Below are positions 28,705 through 37,383 of a DNA stretch of 64,000 nucleotides, piece after piece. Source of the stretch: Pseudoclavibacter sp. AY1H1 (GTDB taxonomy: Bacteria; Actinomycetota; Actinomycetes; Actinomycetales; Microbacteriaceae); assembly GCF_002931055.1 (NCBI RefSeq), contig NZ_PSXX01000003.1, positions 1 through 64,000 of the forward strand. The letters run 5' to 3'. The notes beneath the pieces are model-generated. The model saw only the letters and a program-made list of their open reading frames with translations, was not told the origin of the DNA and did no database searches. The number at the start of each line of letters is the position of its first letter. The stretch's first letter is position 1. The position numbers and the translations under genes are program-made.

Positions 28705-29082
28705 TCACCGCTCGCCAGCGTCGGCGCGCGGAGATGGTGGTGCGCTCTCGTCGTCGTCGGCGAGGAGCGCGTCGATGCGGGATGCTCGGTCGCGCCAGAG
28801 CCGCTCGTAGGACTCGAGGAGCCGCGTCGTCTGGGCGATCGTCGCCCGGTCGGCATGGACCAGCTGCTCCCTTCCCCGCCGCCGTTTCGCCGTGAGGCCT
28901 GCCTTCGTGAGCACGGCGACGTGCTTCTGCACGGCCGCGAAGCTCATGGCGTAGGCCTCGGCGAGGGTGGTCACGGACTGCTCCTCGCGGAGCACGCGCG
29001 TGAGGATGTCGCGCCTCGTCGTATCCGCCAGGGCCTGGAAGATGCGGCTGACGTCGTCCTGGCCGAGCTGTTGTGTAACCAT
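28705..29082 (-). CDS. ArsR/SmtB-family transcriptional regulator
   Basis: The 125-aa winged-helix repressor has an ArsR core (RIFQALADTTRRDILTRVL, then recognition helix region AMSFAAVQKHVAVLTKAGL). No cysteine-based metal site is visible, fitting the non-metal subclass that accompanies SRPBCC genes. It is first in the two-gene operon. The ATG at 29082 is preferred over a longer frame, since the latter would run through the divergent promoter. An inverted repeat overlaps its own start codon, suggesting autorepression. Confidence 0.85.
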   Translation of the reverse strand: MVTQQLGQDDVSRIFQALADTTRRDILTRVLREEQSVTTLAEAYAMSFAAVQKHVAVLTKAGLTAKRRRGREQLVHADRATIAQTTRLLESYERLWRDRASRIDALLADDDESAPPSPRADAGER

Positions 29083-29092
29083 TTGGTTGTAC
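29073..29092. promoter_or_regulatory. Probable ArsR autoregulatory operator
   Basis: GTGTAACCAT and TTGGTTGTAC form an inverted repeat (core AACCA-TT-TGGTT) covering the regulator's start codon, where a bound dimer would block its transcription or translation. It may also lie close to the divergent helicase promoter. Confidence 0.45.
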
Positions 29093-29153
29093 GTTACGCC
29101 GCACGAAGCGCCGAAGCAAGACCGGTGGGGGTGGTGGTTCGTAGACTGCACCG

Positions 29154-32100
29154 GTGAGCAATCCGAGCGAGAGTCCCACGCAGGCGTCCTGGCGCAGCGC
29201 ACTCGGGCGACTCCTCGAGCAGCCTGCCGCCCCGGTGGAGGGCAACGCCTCCGAGCGAGTCGTGCCGCTTGCCCTGCAGTTCGAAGTTCGTGAACTCATC
29301 CCGCGCACCATGTACCGCTGGAACGGCCCCACGTCCCGCCGCGCGTTCACGGGCGACGACGGCGCGGCCACGGCGCTCGACGAGCTCCGGCTCGGGGCAC
29401 GACCCGTGATGCAGGGGGTTCGCGGCAAGTGGGTGAAAGGAGATCTCACCTGGGCGAAGCTGCAGCACCTGCGCGGGCGTCGAGACCTCGACCCGCGGCA
29501 CCAGGCGTGGTTCGCGCAGTTCTTCGCGGTGCACCGAGCCGCGCGCCCGCCAGAACCGGGCCAGGACAGCGAATGGCTCTTCCTCGACGAGGCGCAGAGC
29601 CCCGTGATGTGGACGATGCTCCAGGAGGCCATCAGCCTGGACATCGCCTTCGTCGGCACGGGCAAGCGCGCCAGCATCACGCTCGAAGCCGGCTCGAGCC
29701 TCACACTCGACGCCAAACGGACCCCGGGCGGATTGACCGTGGCGCCACTCCTCACCATCGGGGATGCGCCCGCCGACTTCGAGACGGCCCGACCGGTCGG
29801 CGACCACGGCTTCTACGCCTTCGACGCCGACGAGCCCGACCGCATCCGCCTCGCCAAGAGCGACACGAGGCTCTCCCACCAGCAGCTGGCCCTCCTCGAT
29901 CCCGGACGCGCCCGCAGGACCGAGTTCACGGTACCGAGCGACGACGCCGACGAATTCGAGCGCTCGCACCTGCCAGAGCTCGCGGCGCACCTGCGGCTGG
30001 GCAGCGCAGACTCGTCGGTCCGCATCCCTGAGCCGACACCTCCCGAGCTCATCCTCACCACGACGTTCGGCCCCCGGCACAGCATCGAGCTGCGCTGGCG
30101 ATGGGCCAATCCTCGGTCCCTCGCCGCACCGCCCGCACTCTCGAGCGTGCTCGAGGAGGGCATGCTCCCGCGCGACTGGATGCCGGAGGACGTCGACTCC
30201 CCCGGAGCCCTGCCCGCTCGGGTCACCCTCTCGCAGATCGAGGCGGCGCGCTTCGCGGCCGAGACCCTGCCGCTGCTGGAACGGCTCTCGGGCATCCGCG
30301 TCGAGACCGTCGGCACGCCACCCGCCTACCGGGAGCTCCGCGGGGCCCCGAACCTGACCGTCACGACCGTGCCCACCGAGCGGCACGACTGGTTCGACCT
30401 CGGGGTCACCGTCACCGTCGACGGCAAGGTGATCCCCTTCACGAAGCTCTTCAAGGCCCTCGCGCTCGGGAAGCCCAGACTGCTGCTCATCGACGGCAGC
30501 TACCTCTCCCTCAAGCACCCGGCGTTCGAGCCGCTGCGCGAGCTCATCAGCGAAGCGCAGGGCCTGAACGAGTGGGAGCCGAACCGACTGCAGATCAGCC
30601 GAAGGCACGCCAGCCTCTGGTCCGACTTCGAGGACCTCGCCGACGAAGCCGAGCCAGCCGTCGAATGGCGCGAGCTGCTTCGCGAGCTGCGGGAGGACAC
30701 CCCCTCGCCCATCGAACCTCCCCGGGGGCTGCACGCGTCACTGCGCCCGTACCAGCAGGAGGGCCTCAACTGGCTCGCGTTCCTCTGGCGGAACAAGCTC
30801 GGCGGCATCCTCGCCGACGACATGGGCCTCGGGAAGACCGTACAGACCCTCGCCCTGGTGCAGCACGCACGCGAGCAGGCTGCCGATGGGCGCGAGCCGG
30901 CGCCGCTGCTGGTGGTCGCACCGACATCGGTCGTGTCGAACTGGGTGTCGGAGGCCGCCAGGTTCACCCCCGAGCTCACGACCCGGATCATCGACGCGAC
31001 CCAGGCCAGCTCAGGGCGCCGCGTCGCGGACGTCGCCGACGGGGCGAGCATCGTCGTCACGAGCTACGCTCTCTTCCGACTCGACTTCGAGGCCTACCGC
31101 GGCGTCGCCGAAGACACCGGATGGTCGGGGCTCGTCCTCGACGAGGCCCAGTTCGTGAAGAACGCGAGCTCGCTCGTGAGCGAATGCGCGAGGAATCTCG
31201 AGGTGCCGTTCAGGCTCGCCATCACGGGCACGCCCCTCGAGAACTCGCTGACCGAGCTGCACGCGCTCCTCGCGATCACCGCCCCTGGCCTGTTCCCCTC
31301 GGCGAGGCGGTTCGGGGAAGAGTACGTGCGCACGATCGAAGGCAAGCGGCACGGCGTGAGCGATGGCGTCGGTGCCGGGCTGAGCGAGCCCGCGAGCGCC
31401 GAGGTGCGAGCCAAGCGCCTCGCGAGACTGCGAGCGCGCATCCGCCCCTTCCTGCTCCGACGCACGAAGGAGCGTGTCGCCCCCGAGCTGCCGGAGAAGC
31501 AGGAGCAGACGCTCTTCATCGAGCTCAGCGAGGAGCACCGCGAGCTCTACGACCTCTACCTCCAACGCGAACGCCAGAAGCTCTTCGGGCTGCTCGAGGA
31601 CCTCGACAAGAACCGATTCATCGTGTTCCGCTCGCTCACGCTGCTCCGCCTCCTTGCGCTCGACCCCGCGCTCATCCAGGCGAGCCTCGACGGCATGCCG
31701 CCGGGTACAGTGCCCTCGAGCAAGCTGGACGCGCTGCTGGAGCACCTCACGGACGTCGCCGCCGAGGGGCACCGGGCGCTGGTCTTCAGCCAGTTCACCT
31801 CGTACCTCAAACTCGTCGCCAAGCGCCTCGACGCGGAGGGAATCCCCTACGTGTACCTGGACGGCGCGACGACGAAGCGGGCAGAGGTCATCGCCTCCTT
31901 CAAGGAGGGCACGGCCCCCGTGTTCCTCATCAGCCTCAAGGCGGGCGGGTTCGGCCTCAACCTGACGGAGGCCGATTACGTGTTCCTGCTCGACCCGTGG
32001 TGGAACCCGGCGAGCGAGGAGCAGGCCATCGACCGCACGCACCGCATCGGGCAGGAGCGTCGCGTCATGGTCTACCGGATGATCGCGGAGGGCACGATCG

Positions 32101-32219
32101 AGGAGAAGGTCATGGCGCTCAAAGATCGCAAGTCGAAGCTCTTCAACGCCGTCATCGACGACGACGAGCTGTTCAGCACCGAACTCTCGGCTGAGGACAT
32201 CAGGGAGCTGCTGCGGTAG
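29154..32219 (+). CDS. SNF2-family DEAD/DEAH-box ATP-dependent helicase/translocase
   Basis: This 1021-aa protein has an uncharacterised N-terminal half (about 1-520) and a complete SNF2 motor. That motor begins LRPYQQEGLNWLAFLW, with ILADDMGLGKTVQTLAL (motif I), LDEAQFVKN (motif II, DEAQ rather than DEAH), TGTPLENSLTELH (III), FSQFTSYL (IV), LKAGGFGLNLTEADYV (V) and DRTHRIGQ (VI). Such bacterial SNF2 proteins translocate on double-stranded DNA and are linked to recombination or transcription recycling; the specific role here is not known. It starts with GTG, with a weak ribosome site, in the divergent gap from the ArsR gene. Confidence 0.93.
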   Translation: MSNPSESPTQASWRSALGRLLEQPAAPVEGNASERVVPLALQFEVRELIPRTMYRWNGPTSRRAFTGDDGAATALDELRLGARPVMQGVRGKWVKGDLTWAKLQHLRGRRDLDPRHQAWFAQFFAVHRAARPPEPGQDSEWLFLDEAQSPVMWTMLQEAISLDIAFVGTGKRASITLEAGSSLTLDAKRTPGGLTVAPLLTIGDAPADFETARPVGDHGFYAFDADEPDRIRLAKSDTRLSHQQLALLDPGRARRTEFTVPSDDADEFERSHLPELAAHLRLGSADSSVRIPEPTPPELILTTTFGPRHSIELRWRWANPRSLAAPPALSSVLEEGMLPRDWMPEDVDSPGALPARVTLSQIEAARFAAETLPLLERLSGIRVETVGTPPAYRELRGAPNLTVTTVPTERHDWFDLGVTVTVDGKVIPFTKLFKALALGKPRLLLIDGSYLSLKHPAFEPLRELISEAQGLNEWEPNRLQISRRHASLWSDFEDLADEAEPAVEWRELLRELREDTPSPIEPPRGLHASLRPYQQEGLNWLAFLWRNKLGGILADDMGLGKTVQTLALVQHAREQAADGREPAPLLVVAPTSVVSNWVSEAARFTPELTTRIIDATQASSGRRVADVADGASIVVTSYALFRLDFEAYRGVAEDTGWSGLVLDEAQFVKNASSLVSECARNLEVPFRLAITGTPLENSLTELHALLAITAPGLFPSARRFGEEYVRTIEGKRHGVSDGVGAGLSEPASAEVRAKRLARLRARIRPFLLRRTKERVAPELPEKQEQTLFIELSEEHRELYDLYLQRERQKLFGLLEDLDKNRFIVFRSLTLLRLLALDPALIQASLDGMPPGTVPSSKLDALLEHLTDVAAEGHRALVFSQFTSYLKLVAKRLDAEGIPYVYLDGATTKRAEVIASFKEGTAPVFLISLKAGGFGLNLTEADYVFLLDPWWNPASEEQAIDRTHRIGQERRVMVYRMIAEGTIEEKVMALKDRKSKLFNAVIDDDELFSTELSAEDIRELLR

Positions 32220-32240
32220 CCGAGGGGCGTGGAAGCACGA

Positions 32241-32277
32241 AGCCCGGCCGAGCCATCTCTGGCTTGACCGGGCTTTT
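32241..32277 (+). terminator. Rho-independent terminator after SNF2 helicase
   Basis: AGCCCGG (32241-32247) pairs with CCGGGCT (32268-32274), with an inner AGCCA/TGGCT helix, followed by TTTT. It ends just before the tRNA-Gly gene, which is encoded on the opposite strand. Confidence 0.75.
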
Positions 32278-32280
32278 CTC

Positions 32281-32354
32281 TGGAGGGGCTGACGAGAATC
32301 GAACTCGCATCATCTGTTTGGAAGACAGAGGCTTTACCACTAAGCTACAGCCCC
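32281..32354 (-). tRNA. tRNA-Gly (anticodon UCC)
   Basis: Read on the minus strand, a full cloverleaf is present: acceptor GGGGCTG pairs with CAGCCCC, the D-arm contains AGCTTAGTGGTAAAGC, and the anticodon stem CTGTC/GACAG-type pairing encloses a TCC anticodon (loop CTTCCAA). The T-arm is GAGTTCGATTCTC. The discriminator base is U and CCA is encoded at 32283-32281. Confidence 0.95.
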
Positions 32355-32496
32355 GAATCGGGACGAAGAGAATGCTACCCCATCTCGGCGAGGTCCGTGA
32401 ACTCCACCGTCCATCAGCGAGTCGCGGCCGTGGATGTGGTCTGCGTAGCCCCGGGAGTCCGGTAACATTACCTCCGGTTCGCCGCGCGATCGGCAC

Positions 32497-32573
32497 CGGG
32501 GTGTAGCTCAGCTTGGTAGAGCGCCCGCTTTGGGAGCGGGAAGTCGCAGGTTCGAATCCTGTCACCCCGACCA
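32497..32573 (+). tRNA. tRNA-Pro (anticodon UGG)
   Basis: The acceptor stem CGGGGTG/CACCCCG encloses a D-arm GTAGCTCAGCTTGGTAGAGC. The anticodon stem is CCCGC/GCGGG with loop TTTGGGA (anticodon TGG), and the T-arm is CAGGTTCGAATCCTG. CCA is encoded at 32571-32573. The TTCG tRNA-specific TpsiC loop is intact. Confidence 0.96.
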
Positions 32574-32601
32574 GCATCCTCCTGCAGCTTCGAGCCAGGC
32601 A

Positions 32602-32627
32602 AGACCCCCTCTCGAGGGGGTCTTTTT
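32602..32627 (+). terminator. Terminator after tRNA-Pro
   Basis: AGACCCCCTC pairs with GAGGGGGTCT around the centre at 32613, followed by TTTTT, a textbook intrinsic terminator 29 bp beyond the tRNA 3' end. Confidence 0.85.
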
Positions 32628-32808
32628 CGTCGACTCATGCGCCGCGCATAGACGACTCACACGTTCGTCATGTGGCCCGCATATGCGTCGTCGTTATCTT
32701 CTTGTTATCTGCACGCTGGCGTGACTGAGGTCCCTCGCACCGGCGTCGGCCGAGGCGTTGCAGTGAAGGCCACCCGCGGCGCCCCAGCGCCCTCCGAGAG
32801 GAACACCA
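32628..32808 (+). promoter_or_regulatory. Leader region upstream of the MurE-type ligase gene
   Basis: This gap holds a direct repeat GTTATCT at 32693-32699 and 32704-32710, spaced 11 bp, that is one helical turn. It is a possible regulator site or promoter element. No RNA fold or small gene is evident. Confidence 0.3.
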
Positions 32809-34437
32809 TTGCAGTCAGATCTCGCACGCCCCAACAGCCCACACGCTGTTCCCCTCGCCACGATCGCGGCTGCGACCGGCGGGATCGTGTCCCCCGCGAG
32901 CGACGCCGTCACGGTGACCGGGGTCTCGAGCGATTCCCGGCGCATCCGCCCGGGTGACCTCTACGTCGCGATCCCCGGGGCACGGATGCACGGCGCAGAC
33001 TTCCTGCCAGCGGTCGTCCGGGCCGGCGCGGTCGCCGTGCTCTCCGACGAGGCCGGCGCAGCAAAGGCCGCCGAGTTCGACCTGCCCGCCATCGTCGTCG
33101 AGAACCCGCGCGAGGTCATGAGCGTCGCCGCCTCGACTGTCTTCGGCACCGGGATCGCCTCGCCCCAGCTCTTCGCGGTGACCGGCACGAACGGCAAGAC
33201 GACCACGAGCTACCTGCTGCACGCGCTCTTCCTCTCGCTCGGCATCAAGGCCGGGCTCTCGGGAACCGTCGAGCGCATCGTGGGCGACGCGCGGCTCGAG
33301 ACCCGCCTCTCCGGTCGGCTCACGACGCCCGAGTCCGACTACCTGCACGGCCTCGTCGCTCGCATGACCGAGGACGACGTGCAGGCGGCCGCGATCGAGG
33401 TCTCCTCCCACGGCCTCGACGGTGGGCGGGTCGACGGCCTGCCCTTCGAGAGCGCCATCTTCACGAACCTCTCGCAGGACCACCTCGATGTCTACGGCAC
33501 GCTGGAGAACTACTTCGCGTCGAAGCTGGTGCTCTTCACGCCGAGGCACGCGAAGCGCGGCGTCATCGCGATCGAGGACGAGTGGGGGCGCCGCGCGGCA
33601 GCCGAGTCGCTGATCCCCGTCGTGACGGTCGCACGCGACACCGCGGAGGGCGCAGCCGACGCCGACTGGGTGCTGCACATCGACGCCGAGGGCCTCGAAC
33701 GCACCGACTTCACCCTGCGGGGCCCGAACGGCGAGGAGCTCACCTCCAGCATCGGCCTCCCTGGCGCCTTCACTGCGCTCGACCTCGCGCTCGCGATCGT
33801 CTCCATCATCGGCACCGGACTCGCGTCGCTTGAGCAGATTCGGGAGGCGCTGAACGCCACGGACGGGCTCCACCCTGTCGTCCCGGGTCGCCTCGACCTC
33901 GTCTCCGGCGAGTCGGAGCTGCGCGTCTACGTCGACTACGGACACACGGCAGCGTCCTTCCGCGCGGTGCTGCACGCCCTCCGCCCGTTCACCCCCGGCC
34001 GGCTCTTCATGATCTTCGGTGCCGACGGCGACCGAGACAAGGGAAAGCGCCCGGAGATGGCGCGCGCCGCGAGCGAGGAGTCGGACGTCGTCATCGTCAC
34101 CGACTACAACCCGCGAACGGAAGACCCCGACGGCATCCGCCGCACCCTCGTCGAGACGATCCGCGCCGAGTTCCCCGAGCGGGAGCTCTACGAGATCGCC
34201 GACTCGGCGACCGGCATCGACCACGCCGTCGCACTGGCCGAGCCCGGAGACCTGATCTTCGTCGGCGGGCACGGGCACCGGGCCGACGTCGAGGTCGACG
34301 GCCGCATCGTGCCGTACTCGGCGCGCGAGGCCGCCGTGGCCGCGCTGCGCGAGCACGGCTGGCTCGCGCCGGAGCCGCCGAGCGCCTTCGGGTCGGCGGA
34401 TGCGGTCACCGACGCACAGCAGCGCCGCGCCTCCTAG
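32809..34437 (+). CDS. MurE-type UDP-MurNAc-tripeptide synthetase, stand-alone copy
   Basis: The 542-aa Mur ligase adds the third amino acid to UDP-MurNAc-dipeptide. It contains the N-domain SSDSRRIRPGDLYVAIPG, the ATP loop VTGTNGKTTTSYL (near 127), SQDHLDVYGTLENYFASKLVLF, and a C-terminal ligase domain with FGADGDRDKGKRPEM. The substrate-selecting motif, usually DNPR for meso-diaminopimelate enzymes, reads YNPR within TDYNPRTEDP. It is not in a cell-division cluster here. A TTG start is used, with AGAGGA seven bases upstream. In a family whose walls use varied diamino acids, it could be the housekeeping enzyme or a paralogue; the window cannot decide. Confidence 0.87.
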   Translation: MQSDLARPNSPHAVPLATIAAATGGIVSPASDAVTVTGVSSDSRRIRPGDLYVAIPGARMHGADFLPAVVRAGAVAVLSDEAGAAKAAEFDLPAIVVENPREVMSVAASTVFGTGIASPQLFAVTGTNGKTTTSYLLHALFLSLGIKAGLSGTVERIVGDARLETRLSGRLTTPESDYLHGLVARMTEDDVQAAAIEVSSHGLDGGRVDGLPFESAIFTNLSQDHLDVYGTLENYFASKLVLFTPRHAKRGVIAIEDEWGRRAAAESLIPVVTVARDTAEGAADADWVLHIDAEGLERTDFTLRGPNGEELTSSIGLPGAFTALDLALAIVSIIGTGLASLEQIREALNATDGLHPVVPGRLDLVSGESELRVYVDYGHTAASFRAVLHALRPFTPGRLFMIFGADGDRDKGKRPEMARAASEESDVVIVTDYNPRTEDPDGIRRTLVETIRAEFPERELYEIADSATGIDHAVALAEPGDLIFVGGHGHRADVEVDGRIVPYSAREAAVAALREHGWLAPEPPSAFGSADAVTDAQQRRAS

Positions 34438-34482
34438 GCTCCCGGGCGGCCGGGTAAGCGAGGCGATGCCGCACACAAGACC

Positions 34483-35907
34483 TCAGCGGTCGGAGACCGC
34501 CTCGAACTCTCCGCGGTCTCTCGCCGCGAGCAGCTCGGCGTAGTCGAGCGCGGACTGCTCGGCGTAGCCGATCGCCCACTCGGCCATCGCGCCGTCGAAC
34601 GAGCCGCTCTTGCCGAGGTACCCGGCGATCATCGGCGCGATGGGGCTCTGCGCGTGGGCGCGTGCGAGGAGCGTGCCGCACGCCTCCCCGTACTTCGAGA
34701 ACTCCGACGGCGTGAGCTGGTCGAGGTCGACCGAGCCCTTCATATCCCTGAACTGCCGCACATAGAAGTCCCTTGGGACGCCGTCCTCATCCTCGAAGCG
34801 CAGGTAGCCGAGGAACGGATCGGAGACGGCCTGCAGGATGCGCTGGCAGCTCACCACCCGGTACCCCTCTCCGAGTTCGTCGTACTCGCGGCGAGATCGC
34901 GCCTGGAGGAGCCTCCTCGGGTCGACGTGGCCGTAGGCCTCGAGCACCGACGGCGGCGCCTCCTTCACCTGCAGCACGAGCGCCTCCCCGCCTGGCCCAG
35001 TCAGGATCAGGATGAAGCACCGGGTGCCCACGCTGCCGACCCCGACAGCACGCCGCGCGACGTCCGTGAGCGTGAAGTTGCCGAGCAGGAACGCCACGTC
35101 GGTGCCGACCGTCGCACGGTACCGCTCGAAGAGCTCCTCGACGCGCGCCTCGGCCTCTGGCGACACGTGCGTCATCACGGGCGGGTTCTCGACGATGAGC
35201 CTGGTGCCGTCGGCCGCCCGCTCCGTGAGCTTGTCGACGAACTTCTGCGACGTGCGCTTCCTGGCACTCTTCGTCGCCTTCGCGAGCACGTCCTGTGCCT
35301 CCGTCCTGAACGAGGGATGCGCCACGTCGGTGTCGAGCCGCAGGTAGTAGCGGTCGAGGGCCGAGTGGCCCACCATCTCGCGCATCCCCTCCCGGTAGGC
35401 GGCCGCGGCCTTCCTCGCCGCCTTCCTCGTCTGCTCCTCGGTGAGTCCGAGGTCTCGAGCGCCGACGACCACGCTCGCCACGAGCCGCTTCAGATCCCAC
35501 TCCCACGGCGCAGACGCGGCTTCATCGAAGTCATTGAGGTCGAACACGAGCGTGCGCTGCGGCGAGGCGAACAGCCCGAAGTTGCTGAGGTGCGCATCGC
35601 CGCACGCCACCACCTGGATGCCGGTGCTCGCCCCCTGGGACAGGTCGTGCGCCATGATCGCGGCGGTGCCGCGATAGAACGTGAACGGACTGTCGAGCAT
35701 GCGCCCCATGCGCAGCGCCACGAGCTCTGGCAGTCTCGCCTCGTTCTGCTCGGCGAGGATCGCCCGGGGGTCGCGCTCGCCAGGGACGAAGATGGCGTGC
35801 TCGACGTGCGGCTGCGTCTTGCGGAGCGCCTTGCCCGCCGCGTAGAGCTCGTCGCGAGTCGGCCGGGGCGCGCGATCGCGCTGCAGACGGCTGAGGTGTG
35901 TCGGCAT
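34483..35907 (-). CDS. DUF2252 protein (kinase-fold, phosphotransferase-like)
   Basis: This 474-aa DUF2252 protein has the family landmarks SPFTFYRGTAAIMAHDL, VVACGDAHLSNFGLFASP and FDLNDFDEAASAPWEWDLKRL. The GDAHLSNFG and DLNDFDEA segments resemble the catalytic loop and metal motif of aminoglycoside phosphotransferase-like kinases, so a phosphotransfer role is suspected, but no substrate is established. It is convergent with the MurE-type gene across a 45-bp gap and shows no operon partners. Confidence 0.85.
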   Translation of the reverse strand: MPTHLSRLQRDRAPRPTRDELYAAGKALRKTQPHVEHAIFVPGERDPRAILAEQNEARLPELVALRMGRMLDSPFTFYRGTAAIMAHDLSQGASTGIQVVACGDAHLSNFGLFASPQRTLVFDLNDFDEAASAPWEWDLKRLVASVVVGARDLGLTEEQTRKAARKAAAAYREGMREMVGHSALDRYYLRLDTDVAHPSFRTEAQDVLAKATKSARKRTSQKFVDKLTERAADGTRLIVENPPVMTHVSPEAEARVEELFERYRATVGTDVAFLLGNFTLTDVARRAVGVGSVGTRCFILILTGPGGEALVLQVKEAPPSVLEAYGHVDPRRLLQARSRREYDELGEGYRVVSCQRILQAVSDPFLGYLRFEDEDGVPRDFYVRQFRDMKGSVDLDQLTPSEFSKYGEACGTLLARAHAQSPIAPMIAGYLGKSGSFDGAMAEWAIGYAEQSALDYAELLAARDRGEFEAVSDR

Positions 35908-36011
35908 GAGGGGCCTTCCTCGTCGAAGTGTCGAGCTCCGGCTCGATGAGGCTCAGTCTCTCGCGATTCGGTGAACGCCGAGAGACGCCGTCGCGACCGA
36001 GCGTCGCGGGG

Positions 36012-36461
36012 TCACGACACGATGTCGTAGGTCACCCACGCCGTCTGCTTCGCGACTGAGTCGTAGAGGCGCCGAGCCGTCGCGTTGTCCTCAGCCGTGA
36101 TCCAGCGCACGACGCTGAGGCCAGCATCCTCGGCGTACTCGCCGAGGTGCAGCAGGAGGGCCCGGCCCGCGCCGCCGCCGCGGACCGCCGGGGAGGTGAA
36201 CAGGTCGTCGAGATACAGCCCCGTGGTGGCGGAGAGCGGTCGAGCGAAGCGACGCACATGCGCGATGCCACCCAGCTGCCCCTCCGCGTCGACCGCGACG
36301 AAGCCGTGCGACTCGTGGGCCTCGTCGCTCAGCCACGACCAGACGGTGTCGATCTTGGCCTCGTCGGCGGGAACCCCGTAGAACGCTCGGTAGCCGCGAT
36401 AGAGCTCCCGCCATTCCGGCTCGTCCGACGCAGTGACAGGGCGCACATTCCATTCAGTCAT
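36012..36461 (-). CDS. GNAT-family N-acetyltransferase
   Basis: The 149-aa single GNAT domain shows the acetyl-CoA pyrophosphate-binding motif RGGGAGRALLLHL near 94-106, preceded by the LYLDDLFTSPAVR strand and followed by WITAEDNATARRLYDSVAKQT. It would transfer an acetyl group to a small amine or protein amine; the substrate cannot be read. It is monocistronic. The ATG at 36461 begins the clear domain homology; a much longer open frame upstream on this strand is a high-GC artefact. Confidence 0.85.
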   Translation of the reverse strand: MTEWNVRPVTASDEPEWRELYRGYRAFYGVPADEAKIDTVWSWLSDEAHESHGFVAVDAEGQLGGIAHVRRFARPLSATTGLYLDDLFTSPAVRGGGAGRALLLHLGEYAEDAGLSVVRWITAEDNATARRLYDSVAKQTAWVTYDIVS

Positions 36462-36572
36462 GCGCCAAGTCTCGCCCCAGCCCGCCGGAAAGCTCCAGCA
36501 GACTCGGCGGGAAGGCGACCCTGAACAGCGCACGGTTGGACGTTCCACCCGTGGAGACGTAGAGTCTCCGCC

Positions 36573-37235
36573 GTGGATCTGTTCAAGTACCTCCGCCCAG
36601 CCTCGAGCACCCCCCAGGCCGAGCACCAGCCGCACGGCGTTCACAACGCGCGGGAAACCCTCCGCGCTCGGACCGTCGAACTCATCCGACCCGGCTTCGT
36701 CTCCCTCGACGAGGCCCTCGAGACCGCTGGCTCGTTCGCCGAGGACGAGGCGCTGCCCGTCCGTCCCGATGAGATCGAGCGGATCGTCACCGCCACCTGG
36801 GACGACCTCGCCGACTGCCAGCGTGACTGGGCCAGCGAAGGCGACTACGAGAAGCTCCGAGCCGCGTTCGCCGACCTCGAGCAGGCCGGCGTCGTCGCGC
36901 GCATGAACTTCGCCTGCTGCCAGAATTGCGGGCACGCCGAGATCGAGGCCGAGAGGACCATCGGCAAGCACGTCGGCTACGTCTTCTTCCACCAGCAGGA
37001 CGCGGAGCGCCTCGCCGGTGACGACGCGGAGCTGCTCCTCGCGTTCGGCACGTTCGCGGCCAGCCCCTCGCAGACGGCGGAAGAGCGCGCGGAGGCGGAG
37101 CAGCAGCTCGGACGTCTCGTGGCCACGACCATGCGCAGCAACGGCCTCGCGGTCGAGTGGGACGGGCAGACGTCGTCTCGCATCGCCGTCTCCATCAGCC
37201 ACTGGCGCAAGCGCCTCCCGTTCGTCGGCGCCTGA
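36573..37235 (+). CDS. DUF6891-type hypothetical protein
   Basis: A 220-aa soluble protein with a central conserved segment MNFACCQNCGHAEIE and KHVGYVFFHQQDAERL that I associate with the DUF6891 family. The CC...C cluster plus His could bind a metal. Function is unknown. The GTG start at 36573 gives MDLFKYLRP. It is divergent from the acetyltransferase and followed by a GC-rich hairpin. Confidence 0.75.
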   Translation: MDLFKYLRPASSTPQAEHQPHGVHNARETLRARTVELIRPGFVSLDEALETAGSFAEDEALPVRPDEIERIVTATWDDLADCQRDWASEGDYEKLRAAFADLEQAGVVARMNFACCQNCGHAEIEAERTIGKHVGYVFFHQQDAERLAGDDAELLLAFGTFAASPSQTAEERAEAEQQLGRLVATTMRSNGLAVEWDGQTSSRIAVSISHWRKRLPFVGA

Positions 37236-37250
37236 GCGCGTCTCGGGCCC

Positions 37251-37279
37251 GACTGCCCGGCTGATCTGGCCGGGCAGTC
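37251..37279 (+). terminator. Hairpin after the DUF6891 gene
   Basis: GACTGCCCGGC (37251-37261) pairs perfectly with GCCGGGCAGTC (37269-37279) over a seven-base loop, 15 bp past the stop. There is no T-run, so termination may depend on the hairpin alone. Confidence 0.55.
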
Positions 37280-37383
37280 CTCCCCCGCTCCCGCTTTCGC
37301 CTCCCCATTCTTGTCCGGAGAACGGCATCCTCGCGGCTCGCTCGCTAGGCTGACGCCCAGACAACCCCGGGGGTAGACGCAGA

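Noticed and set aside
29094-30734. A 546-codon leftward frame under the SNF2 helicase gene
   Set aside because: Same high-GC antisense effect; the helicase frame carries all SNF2 motifs downstream and continuous coding through this part.
32628-32808. Possible riboswitch or small RNA upstream of the MurE-type gene
   Set aside because: Only a GTTATCT direct repeat is visible; no conserved fold or hairpin-terminator pair could be recognised.
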